This document shows, in pieces, positions 43,195 to 54,050 of a DNA stretch of 64,000 nt. Both the position numbers and the translations under genes were made by a program. Each line of letters begins with the position of its first letter. Positions within the stretch are counted from its first letter, which is position 1. The stretch spans positions 56,499,705 to 56,563,704 of the forward strand of contig NC_073745.1 of the NCBI RefSeq assembly GCF_029784135.1, written 5' to 3'. The DNA is from Toxorhynchites rutilus septentrionalis. Taxonomy: Eukaryota > Arthropoda > Insecta > Diptera > Culicidae. The notes beneath the pieces were generated by a model. That model had not been told where the DNA came from. It ran no database searches and saw nothing but the letters and a program-made list of their open reading frames with translations.

Positions 43195-45333
43195 AGTAGT
43201 TACACTCTCCACCCCCCTTTCTAGGGGGGGGGGGTCTGGCATACAAATGAAACACAAATTTCTTCATTACTCGAAAATTAATCAAGCAAATGAAACCAAA
43301 TTAGGCATATGGAGGTTTAATTAATCAAGCAAATGAAACCAAATTTACCATGTAGAGGTTTTAAGGTACAATAAATGTTTTACGATAGTTAGATACTCAT
43401 CCTCACCTCTCTTAGGGGGGGGCGGTGCTCTGCCATACAAATGAATCACAAATTTCTGCATTACTCGAAAATCAATCAAGCAAATGAAACCAAATTAGGC
43501 ATATGGAGGTTTATGGGTGCAATAACTGTTTCTATGGTGGTTAGACTCTCCACCTCCCTCTCTAAAGGGAGGCTGCCATACAAATTAAACACAAATTTCT
43601 ACATTACTCGGGAATTAATCAAGCGAATGAAACGAAATGTGGCATATGGAGGTTTTAGGGTGCAATAAATGATTCTATAGTAGTTACAAAGAGGCGAATG
43701 AACTGCAAAGTTTAAAGCCTCTTAAAAACAAAGAAAGAAGAAGTAGTAGTTACACTCTCCACCCCCCTTTCTAGGGGTGGGGGGGGGTCTGGCATACAAA
43801 TGAAACACAAATTTCTTCATTACTCGAAAATAAATCAAGAAAATGAAACCAAATTTGGCAGTAGAAGGTTTAGGGTGCAATACATGTTTTTACGGTGGTT
43901 AGATACACCTTCCCCCTCACTTAGGGGGGGCTGCCATAAAAATGAAACACAAATTTCTGCATAACTCGAGAATTAATCAAGCAAATGAAATCAAATTTGG
44001 CTTGTGGAGGATTTAGGGTGCAATAATGGTTTTTACGGTGGTTAGACACTCCACCCCCCTCTCTAAGGGGGAGCTGTCATACAAATTAAAGACAAATTTC
44101 TTCATTACTCTAAAATTAATCAAAAAATGAAACCAAATTTGGCATGTGGAGGTTTTATGGTGCAATAAATGTTTCCATGATGAATAGATACTCCTCTCCT
44201 CTCTCTGAGGGGGAAGTGACTACCATACAAATGAAGCATACATTTCTGAATAATTCAAAAACTAATCAAGCAAACTGAAACGAAATTTGGCATATGGAGG
44301 TTTTAGGGTGCAATAAATGATTCTATAGTAGTTACAAAGAGGCGAATGAACTGCAAAGTTTAAAGCCTCTTAAAAACAAAGAAAGAAGAAGAAGTAGTTA
44401 CACTCTCCACCCCCCTTTCTAGGGGGGGGGGGTCTGGCATACAAATGAAACACAAATTTCTTCATTACTCGAAAATAAATCAAGAAAATGAAACCAAATT
44501 TGGCAGTAGAAGGTTTAGGGTGCAATACATATTTTTACGGTGGTTAGATACACCTTCCCCCTCACTTAGGGGGGGCTGCCATAAAAATGAAACACAAATT
44601 TCTGCATAACTCGAGAATTAATCAAGCAAATGAAATCAAATTTGGCTTGTGGAGGATTTAGGGTGCAATAATGGTTTTTACGGTGGTTAGACACTCCACC
44701 CCCCTCTCTAAGGGGGAGCTGTCATACAAATTAAAGACAAATTTCTTCATTACTCTAAAATTAATCAAAAAATGAAACCAAATTTGGCATGTGGAGGTTT
44801 TATGGTGCAATAAATGTTTCCATGATGAATAGATACTCCTCTCCTCTCTCTGAGGGGGAAGTGACTACCATACAAATGAAGCATACATTTCTGAATAATT
44901 CAAAAACTAATCAAGCAAACTGAAACAAATTTGGCATGTGGAGGATTTAGGGGGCAAGGCTGCCATAGAAATGAAACACAAATTTCTGCATAACTCGAGA
45001 ACTAATCAAGCAAATGGAACCAAATTAGGCATATGGAGGTTTTAGGGTACAATAAACGTTTCTGTGGTGGTTAAACACTCCACCCCCGCTCTAAGGGAGG
45101 GCTGCCATACAAATGAAACACAAACACATAACTCGAGAAATAATCAAGCACAATTTGGGATGTGAGGTTTTTTTTGGTATGAGAAATGCCCCTCCCTCCT
45201 CTGGAATGGAGAGGGGGTCTCATAAAAATATTACACATATTTCAAACAAAAATATTCCAACCAAACATGACAATAGAAAATTCTCGGAAAACTCTGAAGG
45301 AAAAAGGAAACATTCGGTAAATTAAATTCCCAT

Positions 45334-45564
45334 ATGTTCTACAATGACATAGTGACAAGTGCTGTTAGTCCATTTGACGTTTGCGCTAGCGAAATTGATC
45401 TTTGTTCGAAACTGGAAATGGATTTTAATGTGATGAAACGTACTCCTAAATTTTCTTCTATCTATACTAATAAAAAAGTCTTTATTCTATCATATTTTCT
45501 GTATAAAACATTTATTCCATGTAACGGAGAAATATGTTATTCGCAAGTGGTTGATCAATCTTGA
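45334..45564 (+). other. Short conserved open frame in the array head
   Basis: A 76-codon frame whose first half (AVSPFDVCASEIDLCSKLEM) matches the one at 6615-6893 (minus) in the head of copy 1. Both frames lie in the same orientation relative to the element. Differences between the two are spread over all codon positions, so purifying selection is not evident. No known domain. It may simply reflect shared DNA. Confidence 0.35.
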
Positions 45565-46027
45565 ACGAGGATTGGATCTGAAAATAATCTGATATTATAA
45601 TGATGAGTTTTGTTAGAAATACTAGGAATTTTATAGTAAAAGGTAAATTCAACGGAGACGATTAGAAGACCAATCAATGAACAATTCTGCCATTGGACCC
45701 ATGAACTTGCTCATAGTAAGAAAACGTGAATGTTTGAAGGTATTGATAACAAAAAAAACAAATTTTGGGCGGGACGAAGTTTGTGCCGGATCAGCTAGTA
45801 TGCTATATAAGAACAATATGAGCGGGCGAAACAAGAGAGATATAAAATGCAAATTCAAATGCATTTTATGCAAATAAGCACGCATTGAAGCTTTTCGCCT
45901 ACTTTGCCACATACCCGGCCCAGACCAAGAAAGATATAAATTCTCTGCTCTATGCTCTATTTTATACTCCTAGAAAGCACCTCATTTTATAATGAGGTGT
46001 AATATTATCACGCATTTATGCAACACC

Positions 46028-46200
46028 ACCAGGATAGCGTGGTCGTATAAAACAGCCTTGCATTCCAGCCGGCCTTGGTTCGATCCCCGTTGACATCGCT
46101 TGAACTTTTTTCTTGGATACAATCCCAAGCTGACGTTCAGTCTGCTAGACAGAGATGCCTGTTCCCATACATAAAAACCTTTTAAAAGCTTTCGAAAAAG
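46028..46200 (+). mobile_element. tRNA-derived SINE, family 2, copy 1
   Basis: The head GGATAGCGTGGTCG (A-box-like) and GGTTCGATCCC (B-box) lie at tRNA spacing. It is followed by a body GATACAATCCCAAGCTGACG and TTCAGTCT that is shared with 49340-49530. No tail or target duplication resolved. It is not a functional tRNA, because the acceptor stem does not pair. Confidence 0.7.
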
Positions 46201-46779
46201 GTGCTCTTATTTGTTCGTTTCACCCTTCAGCACACGAAAAAAACATTTTATTCTGCCAAAGTTGAAATGTTTTCTCCCAACACTAGTTTGGGTGTACAAT
46301 TTTACATGAACAATTTTGTACAACATTTTATTAATCAATTTTACATAATGGAAAATTGACAGTTTTTTTTTACTGATATGACCTTTTTGTCTACCCTCTG
46401 TATCTCAAATTGAAAATATAATATGGAATTCGAAGTCAGTAATCCTGAATATTTCTATCTGAAAACTATTTTTTAGTGATTTCAAGCTTAACTAGAATCT
46501 CTAGGTCAGAATTCATAACAATACAAAGCAGAGATCGTGGATGTAACATTTTATACCTGGAATATAAACTTTAAATTTGAGTCTGGAATCCAAAATTTTA
46601 CGTTCTGCGAAATCTTAAATTTAGTGTCACTATTTCAAAATGAATTCTGTAAATTCAGATTCTTAGTCTGAGATCGGAAAACTTGAATGAAGGATACGAC
46701 TTCCCGATTGTTTATCTTTGAATGAATTCAAGAATCTTCAATGTGGTACGAAATTCGAAACTTTGGTTGAAAGGAAATA
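46201..46779. other. AT-rich unique DNA
   Basis: No gene or repeat recognised. Confidence 0.4.
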
Positions 46780-47155
46780 TCTACTTTATTTTTTTCTCTC
46801 TTTCTCTCTCTTTGTCACTCTCCTTCCTGTCTCTGTCTTTTTCTTTCTTCTTTCTCGCTTTCTTTTTCTCCAATTCTCACTTTCTCTCTCTGTATTTTTC
46901 TATTTTCCTCTTTATCTGTCTCTCTATCTCTCTATCTATTCATCTCTCAGTTTCTCCCTCTTTATTTCTCTTTTTCTTTCTCTCATCCTCTATTTTCCTC
47001 TTTCTGCAATTCTCTCTTTTTTCTCATTCTCTATTTCTTTCTCTTTTTCTCTCTCTTTCTCTGGACCTCTCTCTCTTTCTGGCTTTCTTTCTCTCTTTCT
47101 GGCTTTCTTTCTCTCTTTCTCTCTCTCTATCTTTTTTTCTTTTCCTCTCTCTATA
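46780..47155. repeat. Polypyrimidine tract 1 (TTTCTCTC-rich)
   Basis: About 375 bases that are almost entirely C and T on the plus strand. All stop codons contain purines, so every forward frame is open and encodes Ser/Leu/Phe runs; these are not genes. Confidence 0.9.
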
Positions 47156-47985
47156 CAGCCATTTCGTGATAAACCGATTTAGTGTTTCTCAGATTTTCGT
47201 GAAAAGTGGTTATGTTAGGATTTTTCGCAAAATATTACGCCTTTTATTAGGATCTATTATCAGCATTTGAAGCATTTGAGTGAACCTTTTATAAAAAATA
47301 ATGAACCACAATGTTTTTTACATTTTTAGTTGTTTAATGTTTTCTCATTTTTATAGTAATTTTGAAAAAAAATAGCTTCTCCATTAATTTTTTTTTCAAC
47401 AAATGAAGAGTAAGTTCAAATTGATCTTTCTCGGAAAATTTGTGAACTGAATACTAACGTCTGCTTAAAGGCGAAAAAACTTTAAAAATGTTGTTCTTGA
47501 AGTTTTTGAGGAGTTGAATCCATGGAAGCACTAGCATTTCTTATGATTTTTGGAATGCTCAGAGTATTTTTACATAACATATTGTAAACTCAGGATTTTT
47601 ACTGCATATTGAATAATATGTTTTGTTTGTGGAGAATCGGTCTGACTAACAGAAAAAACATGCCTTCCTAATTTCTGTTATAGAATATATTATGTAAAAA
47701 AATCTCAGTTTTCAAAAAATCATTGAAAAGCTAGTATCTCTTTGGTTTCGACTCCTCAAGAACAATAACAATGTTTTGTTTTTGATTTCACCGAACACAA
47801 CATTTTTACAAAACAGAAATTAACCAACGTTCACCTAAAGTAGACATTTGTAGTACAGTTCAGTATTTTCATAGAAAGTTCACTAAATTACCTTTGGTTA
47901 CTGGCAATAGATAGAAAATTTGTCCAGCGAAAAGCACGAAATTTTCAACATTGAGTATATTTAACAAAATTCACAAAAGTTATGT
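47156..47985. other. Unique noncoding DNA
   Basis: AT-rich sequence; nothing recognised. Confidence 0.4.
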
Positions 47986-48372
47986 TTTTTTTTATCCCAT
48001 TTGTTTATTTATTTTGGATCATTAGCATTTTAGCTGTAACAGAGCCGGATTTTAATCGTGTACATGTTACATGTTTACGGTTTCTATAAATTGTAAATTA
48101 CACATTAGTAGCCATTTAGGCGTAAGAGTATTCTTTCTGTTTTTCCATTGTTCAGCTGACCGGAAAGTGGAGACAGTTAGTATGATCATTGTTGTGTTAC
48201 TTAGTCCGATGTTTCTTGCAGAGCAGAGCAGTTGTATGGATGAATCGATCTCCATTCGATCGTGGATCGATCTCTTCATCGCTGATGATTGTCGCGTGGA
48301 CGTAATTATTCTATAACAACACAAAGATGGGCAATTGAGGGCCCTGAGTTTTGAACTCACGAACCGATTATC
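47986..48372 (-). mobile_element. tRNA-derived SINE, family 1, copy C
   Basis: Minus-strand copy of the SINE at 5983 and 13382. The B-box-like GAGTTCAAAACTC is at 48346-48358 (reverse). The tail TAAATAAACAAATGGGATAA and its A-run lie at the low-coordinate end. The A-box end of the head is diverged, as in copy B. No target duplication was resolved. Confidence 0.8.
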
Positions 48373-48499
48373 TTAATTCATGTTGATACGCCCTCAGAAA
48401 TATGTGCCCAAATTTGTTCAAAAAGTATGAAGTATACGAGTTTTGAGTCAAAATAGAACAATTTTAGATATATTCTTTTTCGATGATTTTTAATGCTCG

Positions 48500-49016
48500 T
48501 ATTTTTCTCTATCTTACTTTTCCTTATTCTCTCTTTCTCTTTTGCTTCCTCTCTTTTTCTCTCTTTCTATCTCTTTCTCTCTTTTCTTTCTTTCTTTCTC
48601 ACTTTCTCACTTTTTCTCTTTCTTTCTCTCTTTTTCTCTCTCTCTTTCTTTTTTTCTCTTTTTATCTCTATCTGTTTTTCTCTTTCTCTCTTTTTATCTC
48701 CCTTTTTCTCTTTCTCTCTCTTTATCTCTCTCTCTTTTTTTTCTTTTTCTTTCTTTATCTCTCTCTTTTTCTCTTTTTCTTCTTTCTCTTCCTCTTTATC
48801 TCTCTCTTTTTCTCTTTCTCTCTTTCTCCATCTCTTTCCCTCTCTCTCTTTCTATTTCACCTTCTCTCTCTTTCTCTCTCTTTTTCTCTCTTTTTCTCTC
48901 TTTTTCTCTCTCTCTTTCTCTCTCTCTTTCTCTATCTTTCTCTCTCTCTTTCTCTCTCTTTCTCTCTTTTTCTCGCTCTCTCTTTCTCTCTGTCTGTTTC
49001 TCTCTCTTCCTCTCTC

Positions 49017-49069
<53 letters not shown>

Positions 49070-49160
49070 TTCTCTCGCTTTCTCATTGTCTCTTTTTTTC
49101 TCTTTTTTTCTCTCTCTCTCTTTCTCTTTCTCTTTCTGTTTCTCTCTCTATCTCTCACTT
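48500..49160. repeat. Polypyrimidine tract 2 (660 bp)
   Basis: An unusually long C/T-only tract of TTTCTC and TCTC units, with scattered A. It includes pure CT stretches near 49027-49050. Long open frames on both strands across it are compositional artefacts. Mirror-symmetric segments could form triplex (H-DNA). Confidence 0.9.
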
Positions 49161-49339
49161 CCAAATTCCGAAGTCCAGATGGCGAATTTCTGATATCAGA
49201 TTGAAAACCGTTCATCGTGTACAATCTTGTTTTCCTGATTCCAAATTCTACTCCCAAACTTGCGTTAGTAGAAGAGATATCATTCTTGGCCGAAAAGATG
49301 GTTTTTCTTGTAGCAAAGCGTCAAATGCACAAATAAAAA
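49161..49339. other. Short unique segment
   Basis: Unique sequence between the polypyrimidine tract and the SINE; nothing recognised. Confidence 0.4.
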
Positions 49340-49530
49340 CACCTTTCTAAAAGTGCCAAAATGTTTACATGTATGAAGTACATCTCTTATTATATAAGAC
49401 TGAATGTCAGCTTGGAATTGTACCCAAAAAAGGCCCAAACGATGCCAAACAGGGATCGAAACCGAGACTGGCTGGGCTATAAGGCTGTTCCACACAACTG
49501 CGCTATCCACATAACCACTAGTGCTGTTAT
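49340..49530 (-). mobile_element. tRNA-derived SINE, family 2, copy 2
   Basis: On the minus strand GGATAGCGCAGTTG and GGTTTCGATCC give A and B boxes. The body GGTACAATTCCAAGCTGACA and TTCAGTCT matches the copy at 46028. The two copies flank the polypyrimidine block in opposite orientation. Confidence 0.7.
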
Positions 49531-52365
49531 ACCATTACACGAGAATATTACATCACTTTCTAAAATGAAATTGTATCTTTTAAGTATACACGAAAGAGAG
49601 CACATTTTTCTGAGAGAGTAAAACCGAGGGCGTAGAGAACTTTTTTACCTCTGATGTGCGTTTATTTGCAAAGTGTCTCTTATTTCGTTCTCTTATACAG
49701 GCTTAGTTCCTTATCGCAATATATTAGACCCTCATTGTTTGCAGTAGGGTCCGAAAAATTATTTTTTCCTCTTTTTTTTTCAAAAATAACCTTTTTCAAA
49801 AATTCATAACTTTTGAACTGCTGGATTGATTCAGATGATCGACATATTAACCTCAAGCCAATTAATTAGTTACTTTTTTTTGAAAAAAGCGAAAAATTAG
49901 ATTTCGTTTTCGTTATTATTGATTGTATTTATTTTGTATAGTTGACATAGTTTAGAGATAGAGATAAATTTAGTTCTTGAAATCTAAGGTTTTTTTTACA
50001 TAACATATCAAAAAACAAAGATGTGATTATTACGCCTCTCGCTTGAATAAATGCTGTACCAGTATGGGTGGATGGGTGATAAGATGTAATGTATGAGAAT
50101 GACAGAAAATGTGCTAAATATTTATTTTGGAGTTAGGATTTCGATTTCGATATCTAAAATTCAGATAAGTATTTTAGCTATTAGTCACGGTAGAAAGGGC
50201 GTTAAGTACTTTGACTCATCGTGAGTAGAAATAAATTGAACCTCTAATTTTGTTTGTTTATTGTTTTTAGTTTTTAACATTCCGTTTAAGCTTCTGCTTA
50301 TTTACCTCCTAGTTTTTTGTTAATCTTCATAGTTTATTCATAGTGTTCATGTTTTGATTCGATCGAACAGAAAGAAGTCACAGGGAGACATGTTAGGTAA
50401 CTTTGATAACTGTTGGACGATACGCGTTTTGTGTATAACCACAAAGGGCGTTGATCCTGGGAGAAGTCCTCGTCTTTAACTAGGTTTTAATAGATTTCGT
50501 TACAAATTGCATGATATTTCTTTCGTAAATTTCAGAAAGACACCTGGTTATGGTGGAGATTACAAATGGTGGAAAGCATTTTTATTTGAACAATTTTGAC
50601 GGTTCACAATGATTTGTCTTTGATTTGTTTCTCTCTTGACACTAGAAGTTTTGTTTTTCTCATTCGTATTATCAACAATTCCTATTGAGAATTCTTGAAG
50701 CAATTGTGCAAGATCTATTCCGTAGGTATATAATACGCAAACCTAAAAAAAAGTGTAACAATCATTTTACATAAACAAATTTATTTGTATGGTCTCCAAA
50801 GCGAATCCCTCGAGTGCAAAAAGAGTAAAAAAATATGAACCATTTTGTCATACATTCGATGGTAATCGATTCTTCATCGAACACCTTGAAAAATGCATTA
50901 AAATACCATAGAGAGCTATCAATTAATATGCTAATTCTAGCCCCATTGAATATTCTGATCGGAATTATCTAACACCCACCGATGTGCATCTCGTGTATTT
51001 CGACATGTGAAGGTAGAAGCTTATAATCGTATCACATAGAATTGATCGCGTTAGACTTGCACCAATAGCTCTGATGGAGCTTTTCATGAGAACGTTCGTC
51101 TAACCTTTCCAACAGCAGCATCAAATTGTGCACTCGTCGAATGATATTGGACAGGTAGACATTAAAAGCTAATAACTACGGCGCTACATTCTCATCATCA
51201 TCATCGTCGTTTGTCATTGCACGGAACCCCCTTCTCGGAATCACCCTTCTCTAATTGGCCCAACGTTCCTCGCATGACATGTTCTGAAATGTTCCATCAA
51301 CCACCATGAACCTCTCTCAACTACGCATAGTCTTTTCATAGCGCAAACCAACCCCCCCTCATCTCCGCAGCTCAATTAATCAATAAATTATAACTCGCGC
51401 TGTTTTCTGTGTCCAATGGTGGCGGCTTTCCGCGGCAACCTTATCACCCATTGGGGAGGGTGTCTCGCCTCCCGTTGCCGCGCCTCGCATTATCATCCGC
51501 TCTTTTACCTGAATGGTTATTTGAGCGCGCTCTCACGTACCTCTGCTGTGCCACCTCTCCACCAGGCGGCAACCGCCCCCAAAGCGCGCCGCGGTATTTT
51601 GTGATTGATGTTACTTCTCATCAAATCAAATCAATGGTTGCCCTAGTTTATTATGGTTGTAGGTAAAGAGTCGACACGACAAGTTGTTGGCGTTGGCTCG
51701 CAGGCAGCAGCAGCATTGATTTGTGGATGCCTGCCGCCGCCTAGTGCACTTACTGAAAATTAACTTTGTGTTTGACTAGTATCGCGCGCGCTCTCGCTCG
51801 ATGATGGCGAAGAAGAGTGAGGTTTTGGCAGGTACTTTGGTTCCTTGGGTGGTTTTATTTCAGGTTGCTGTTTTTGAATTGCCCTTTTCGTCCATTCTGG
51901 CACCTTACTCTGGATCATCCCATAAAGCAATTCAACGTCAAACTAACCGATCGCTACCCGACCCTCTCAAATTTTTGAAAACTTAATACATAAGGTAGCA
52001 AGTACACATCAGTAAAATTTTCGTTAGCATATGATCAATTGAAATGGCGACCGTGTCCATAAACATTAACTTTTTTTCAAGAACAAAAATCGTGACTTAA
52101 AATCCAGCCAATCCAGATTGAAATATGATGTTCAACAAAGTTGTTTGAAAATCAATGAACCTTCTAGGAAAAATACGGTGTTAAAAAACTTGATCAAATA
52201 TTGTGTTAATCGTATAAAATGTTAAAAAACTTGATCAAATATTGTGTATGGTCGTATTAAATTTGGACACGGATATCGTACTGGGCGGAATTTTTTTTTT
52301 TGAAAAAGCAGTAATACATGCAAGATTATGAAAAATAAACATTTATTTTTATTTTTATTGTGAAC
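49531..52365. other. Unique noncoding DNA
   Basis: About 2.8 kb without shared repeats. A GC-richer island lies at about 51180-51770 with several overlapping short open frames but no recognisable domain. No gene supported. Confidence 0.4.
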
Positions 52366-52367
52366 TA

Positions 52368-52443
52368 CAGTCAACTGTTTTGTATCTCGATATTTTCCCT
52401 AACTCGATGGTCTCTTGGATATCGAGTAAGGGAAAGATGACTG
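52368..52443. mobile_element. 76-bp pogo-type MITE
   Basis: It starts CAGTCAACTG and ends CAGTCATCTTTCCC in reverse, each beside TA (52366-52367 and 52444-52445). The CTCGATA motifs are repeated within. The terminal CAGTCA with TA duplication fits pogo-type elements. Confidence 0.6.
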
Positions 52444-52445
52444 TA

Positions 52446-52970
52446 TATATATGTAGTAACCTAACAATGTATTTTAATGTGAAGTTTTTATATAAAAATT
52501 ATTTTTTACTTATTTTATTTTCTAGTACATTGTCTGTTTCATTAGAGTATTTCTCTACAATAAAACCATTGTACTGTATACTATCAGTCAAAAAATTTCA
52601 TTCGATACCGATATTGAGTGGATTGCAGAAAATACATAGTGTGTTCTCCAAGTCAAGTTCGTTCGTTTGATACACATATCTCAATCAACTTTTTTTTTGA
52701 GATGATGTGGAATCAGTTATTCTGTAGCGACGGCCAACTTGGATTTTTCAAGATAAGCAGTTTTAAAATGACAGCAGAGATAAAGATATTTTATAAATTC
52801 GGTCAGTTACTATTGGTCAAATTTCTATTAATGTGGGATAACCCTACATACATACAAACATACATACGAACAGTTCAAGCTAAACAGTTTAATAAAGTAA
52901 TTTGCTATTTTGTGATTGCGGCCATCTTGGATTTGGATTTTTCATGATCTACTGTGATCTACTATTCAAC
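52446..52970. other. AT-rich DNA with a relic of the 118-bp repeat
   Basis: 52640-52935 contains diverged pieces of the same sequence that forms the tandem units below, including ATTTCTATTAATGTGGG and a short CATACAAACATACATAC microsatellite at about 52843-52870. This is an older, shorter counterpart of the locus at 53390-58700. Confidence 0.55.
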
Positions 52971-53440
52971 CCCTTTCATTTGGTACCCATATTAATCAGG
53001 TTTTCAGGAAATATGCACCCCGCAATTTGATAGTGGCAGCCGTCATAGATTATCATTTTTCATGAATAACGGTGTTCTACTAGTCAAGCCCTTTCATTTG
53101 ATACCCATATTAACGGGGTTTTGACATAATATGTAGTCCGCCATTTTGTAGTGACAGCCATCTTGGATTTGCATTTTTCATAAATAACCGTGTTTTACTA
53201 GTCAAGCCCTTTCATTTGATACCCATATTGATGGGGTTTTGGAAACCTATATTGATGAGGTTTTGTGAAAATATGTGATCTGCCATTTTGTAGCGGCCGC
53301 CATCTTGGATTTTCAAGATCATGAAAAACGCAGTTTTATAATGACTACAGAGATAAAGGTGAGTTCCAAATTTCAGATCAATCGGTCAACAGAAAGGGGG
53401 TCAAATTTCTATTAATGTGGGTCAGCGCTACAGACAAACA
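52971..53440. repeat. Tandem ~118-bp repeats leading into a microsatellite
   Basis: CCCTTTCATTTG recurs at 52971, 53089 and 53207. Each is followed by a 'GCCATTTTGTAGTG' and 'GCCATCTTGGATT' block, giving units of about 118 bp. The last unit runs into ATTAATGTGGGTCAGCGCTA and then the (ACATACAA)n array. Downstream of the retrotransposon the same element appears to resume at 58670 (TTACAGGGCAAGCTAAATAA). Confidence 0.75.
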
Positions 53441-53443
53441 TGT

Positions 53444-53834
53444 TACAAACATACAAACATACAAACATACAAACATACAAACATACAAACATACAAACAT
53501 ACAAACATACAAACATACAAACATACAAACATACAAACATACAAACATACAAACATACAAACATACAAACATACAAACATACAAACATACAAACATACAA
53601 ACATACAAACATACAAACATACAAACATACAAACATACAAACATACAAACATACAAACATACAAACATACAAACATACAAACATACAAACATACAAACAT
53701 ACAAACATACAAACATACAAACATACAAACATACAAACATACAAACATACAAACATACAAACATACAAACATACAAACATACAAACATACAAACATACAA
53801 ACATACAAACATACAAACATACAAACATACAAAC
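53444..53834. repeat. (ACATACAA)n microsatellite, left part
   Basis: About 49 nearly perfect copies of an 8-bp unit. Because 8 and 3 share no factor and no stop occurs, several frames are open in both directions; none is a gene. Confidence 0.95.
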
Positions 53835-54050
53835 AGGCAGGCCTTCAGGTACGTTCAAAACTCGTTGATCGTGTGGGCTCAGATGTTGCATTCCTGTCTT
53901 GCGCTGATCCGGCTCTGAGCACGGTACCCCATGAAGGATCGTGCCAACCCTTTGCATGGCCTCCCTGCTTGCATAGACAACCATGGGATCACTTAAGCGA
54001 CTGCACATTCCGAGTGGAGATAGCGGCCTGAAGGTGGGACCCACTTACAT

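Larger units (their letters stand above)
42690..45798 (-). repeat. Dispersed tandem-repeat element, copy 3 (inverse orientation)
   Basis: On the minus strand this starts at 45798 with CTAGCTGATCCGGCACAAAC and TTCGTCCCGCCC. It has the same ~480-base head as copy 1 (45310-45798) and then about 20 tandem units of roughly 143 bp, each with an ATTACTCGAAAATCAATCAA-like block and a C-run/G-run inverted repeat. Two higher-order duplications stand out: a 550-bp period (e.g. 42891 and 43441) and a 648-bp period (e.g. 44177 and 44825). The other terminus, with the CAGACAGAAATCC tail of copy 1, is not present. Confidence 0.8.

Noticed and set aside
42690..45300. Regularly spaced repeats reminiscent of a CRISPR array
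   Set aside because: The whole ~143-bp unit is repeated, there are no short repeats with unique spacers, and the setting is eukaryotic.
46718..47270. Two long overlapping forward open frames rich in Ser, Leu and Phe
   Set aside because: They run across a C/T-only tract, where stop codons cannot occur; composition artefact.
48483..49350. Three long forward frames and one basic Arg/Glu-rich reverse frame
   Set aside because: Same cause: a 660-bp polypyrimidine tract keeps frames open on both strands. No domain is recognisable.
53378..54044. Long periodic open frames of NIQTYKHT or YVCMFVCL repeats on both strands
   Set aside because: They are translations of the (ACATACAA)n microsatellite with no stop in the unit.
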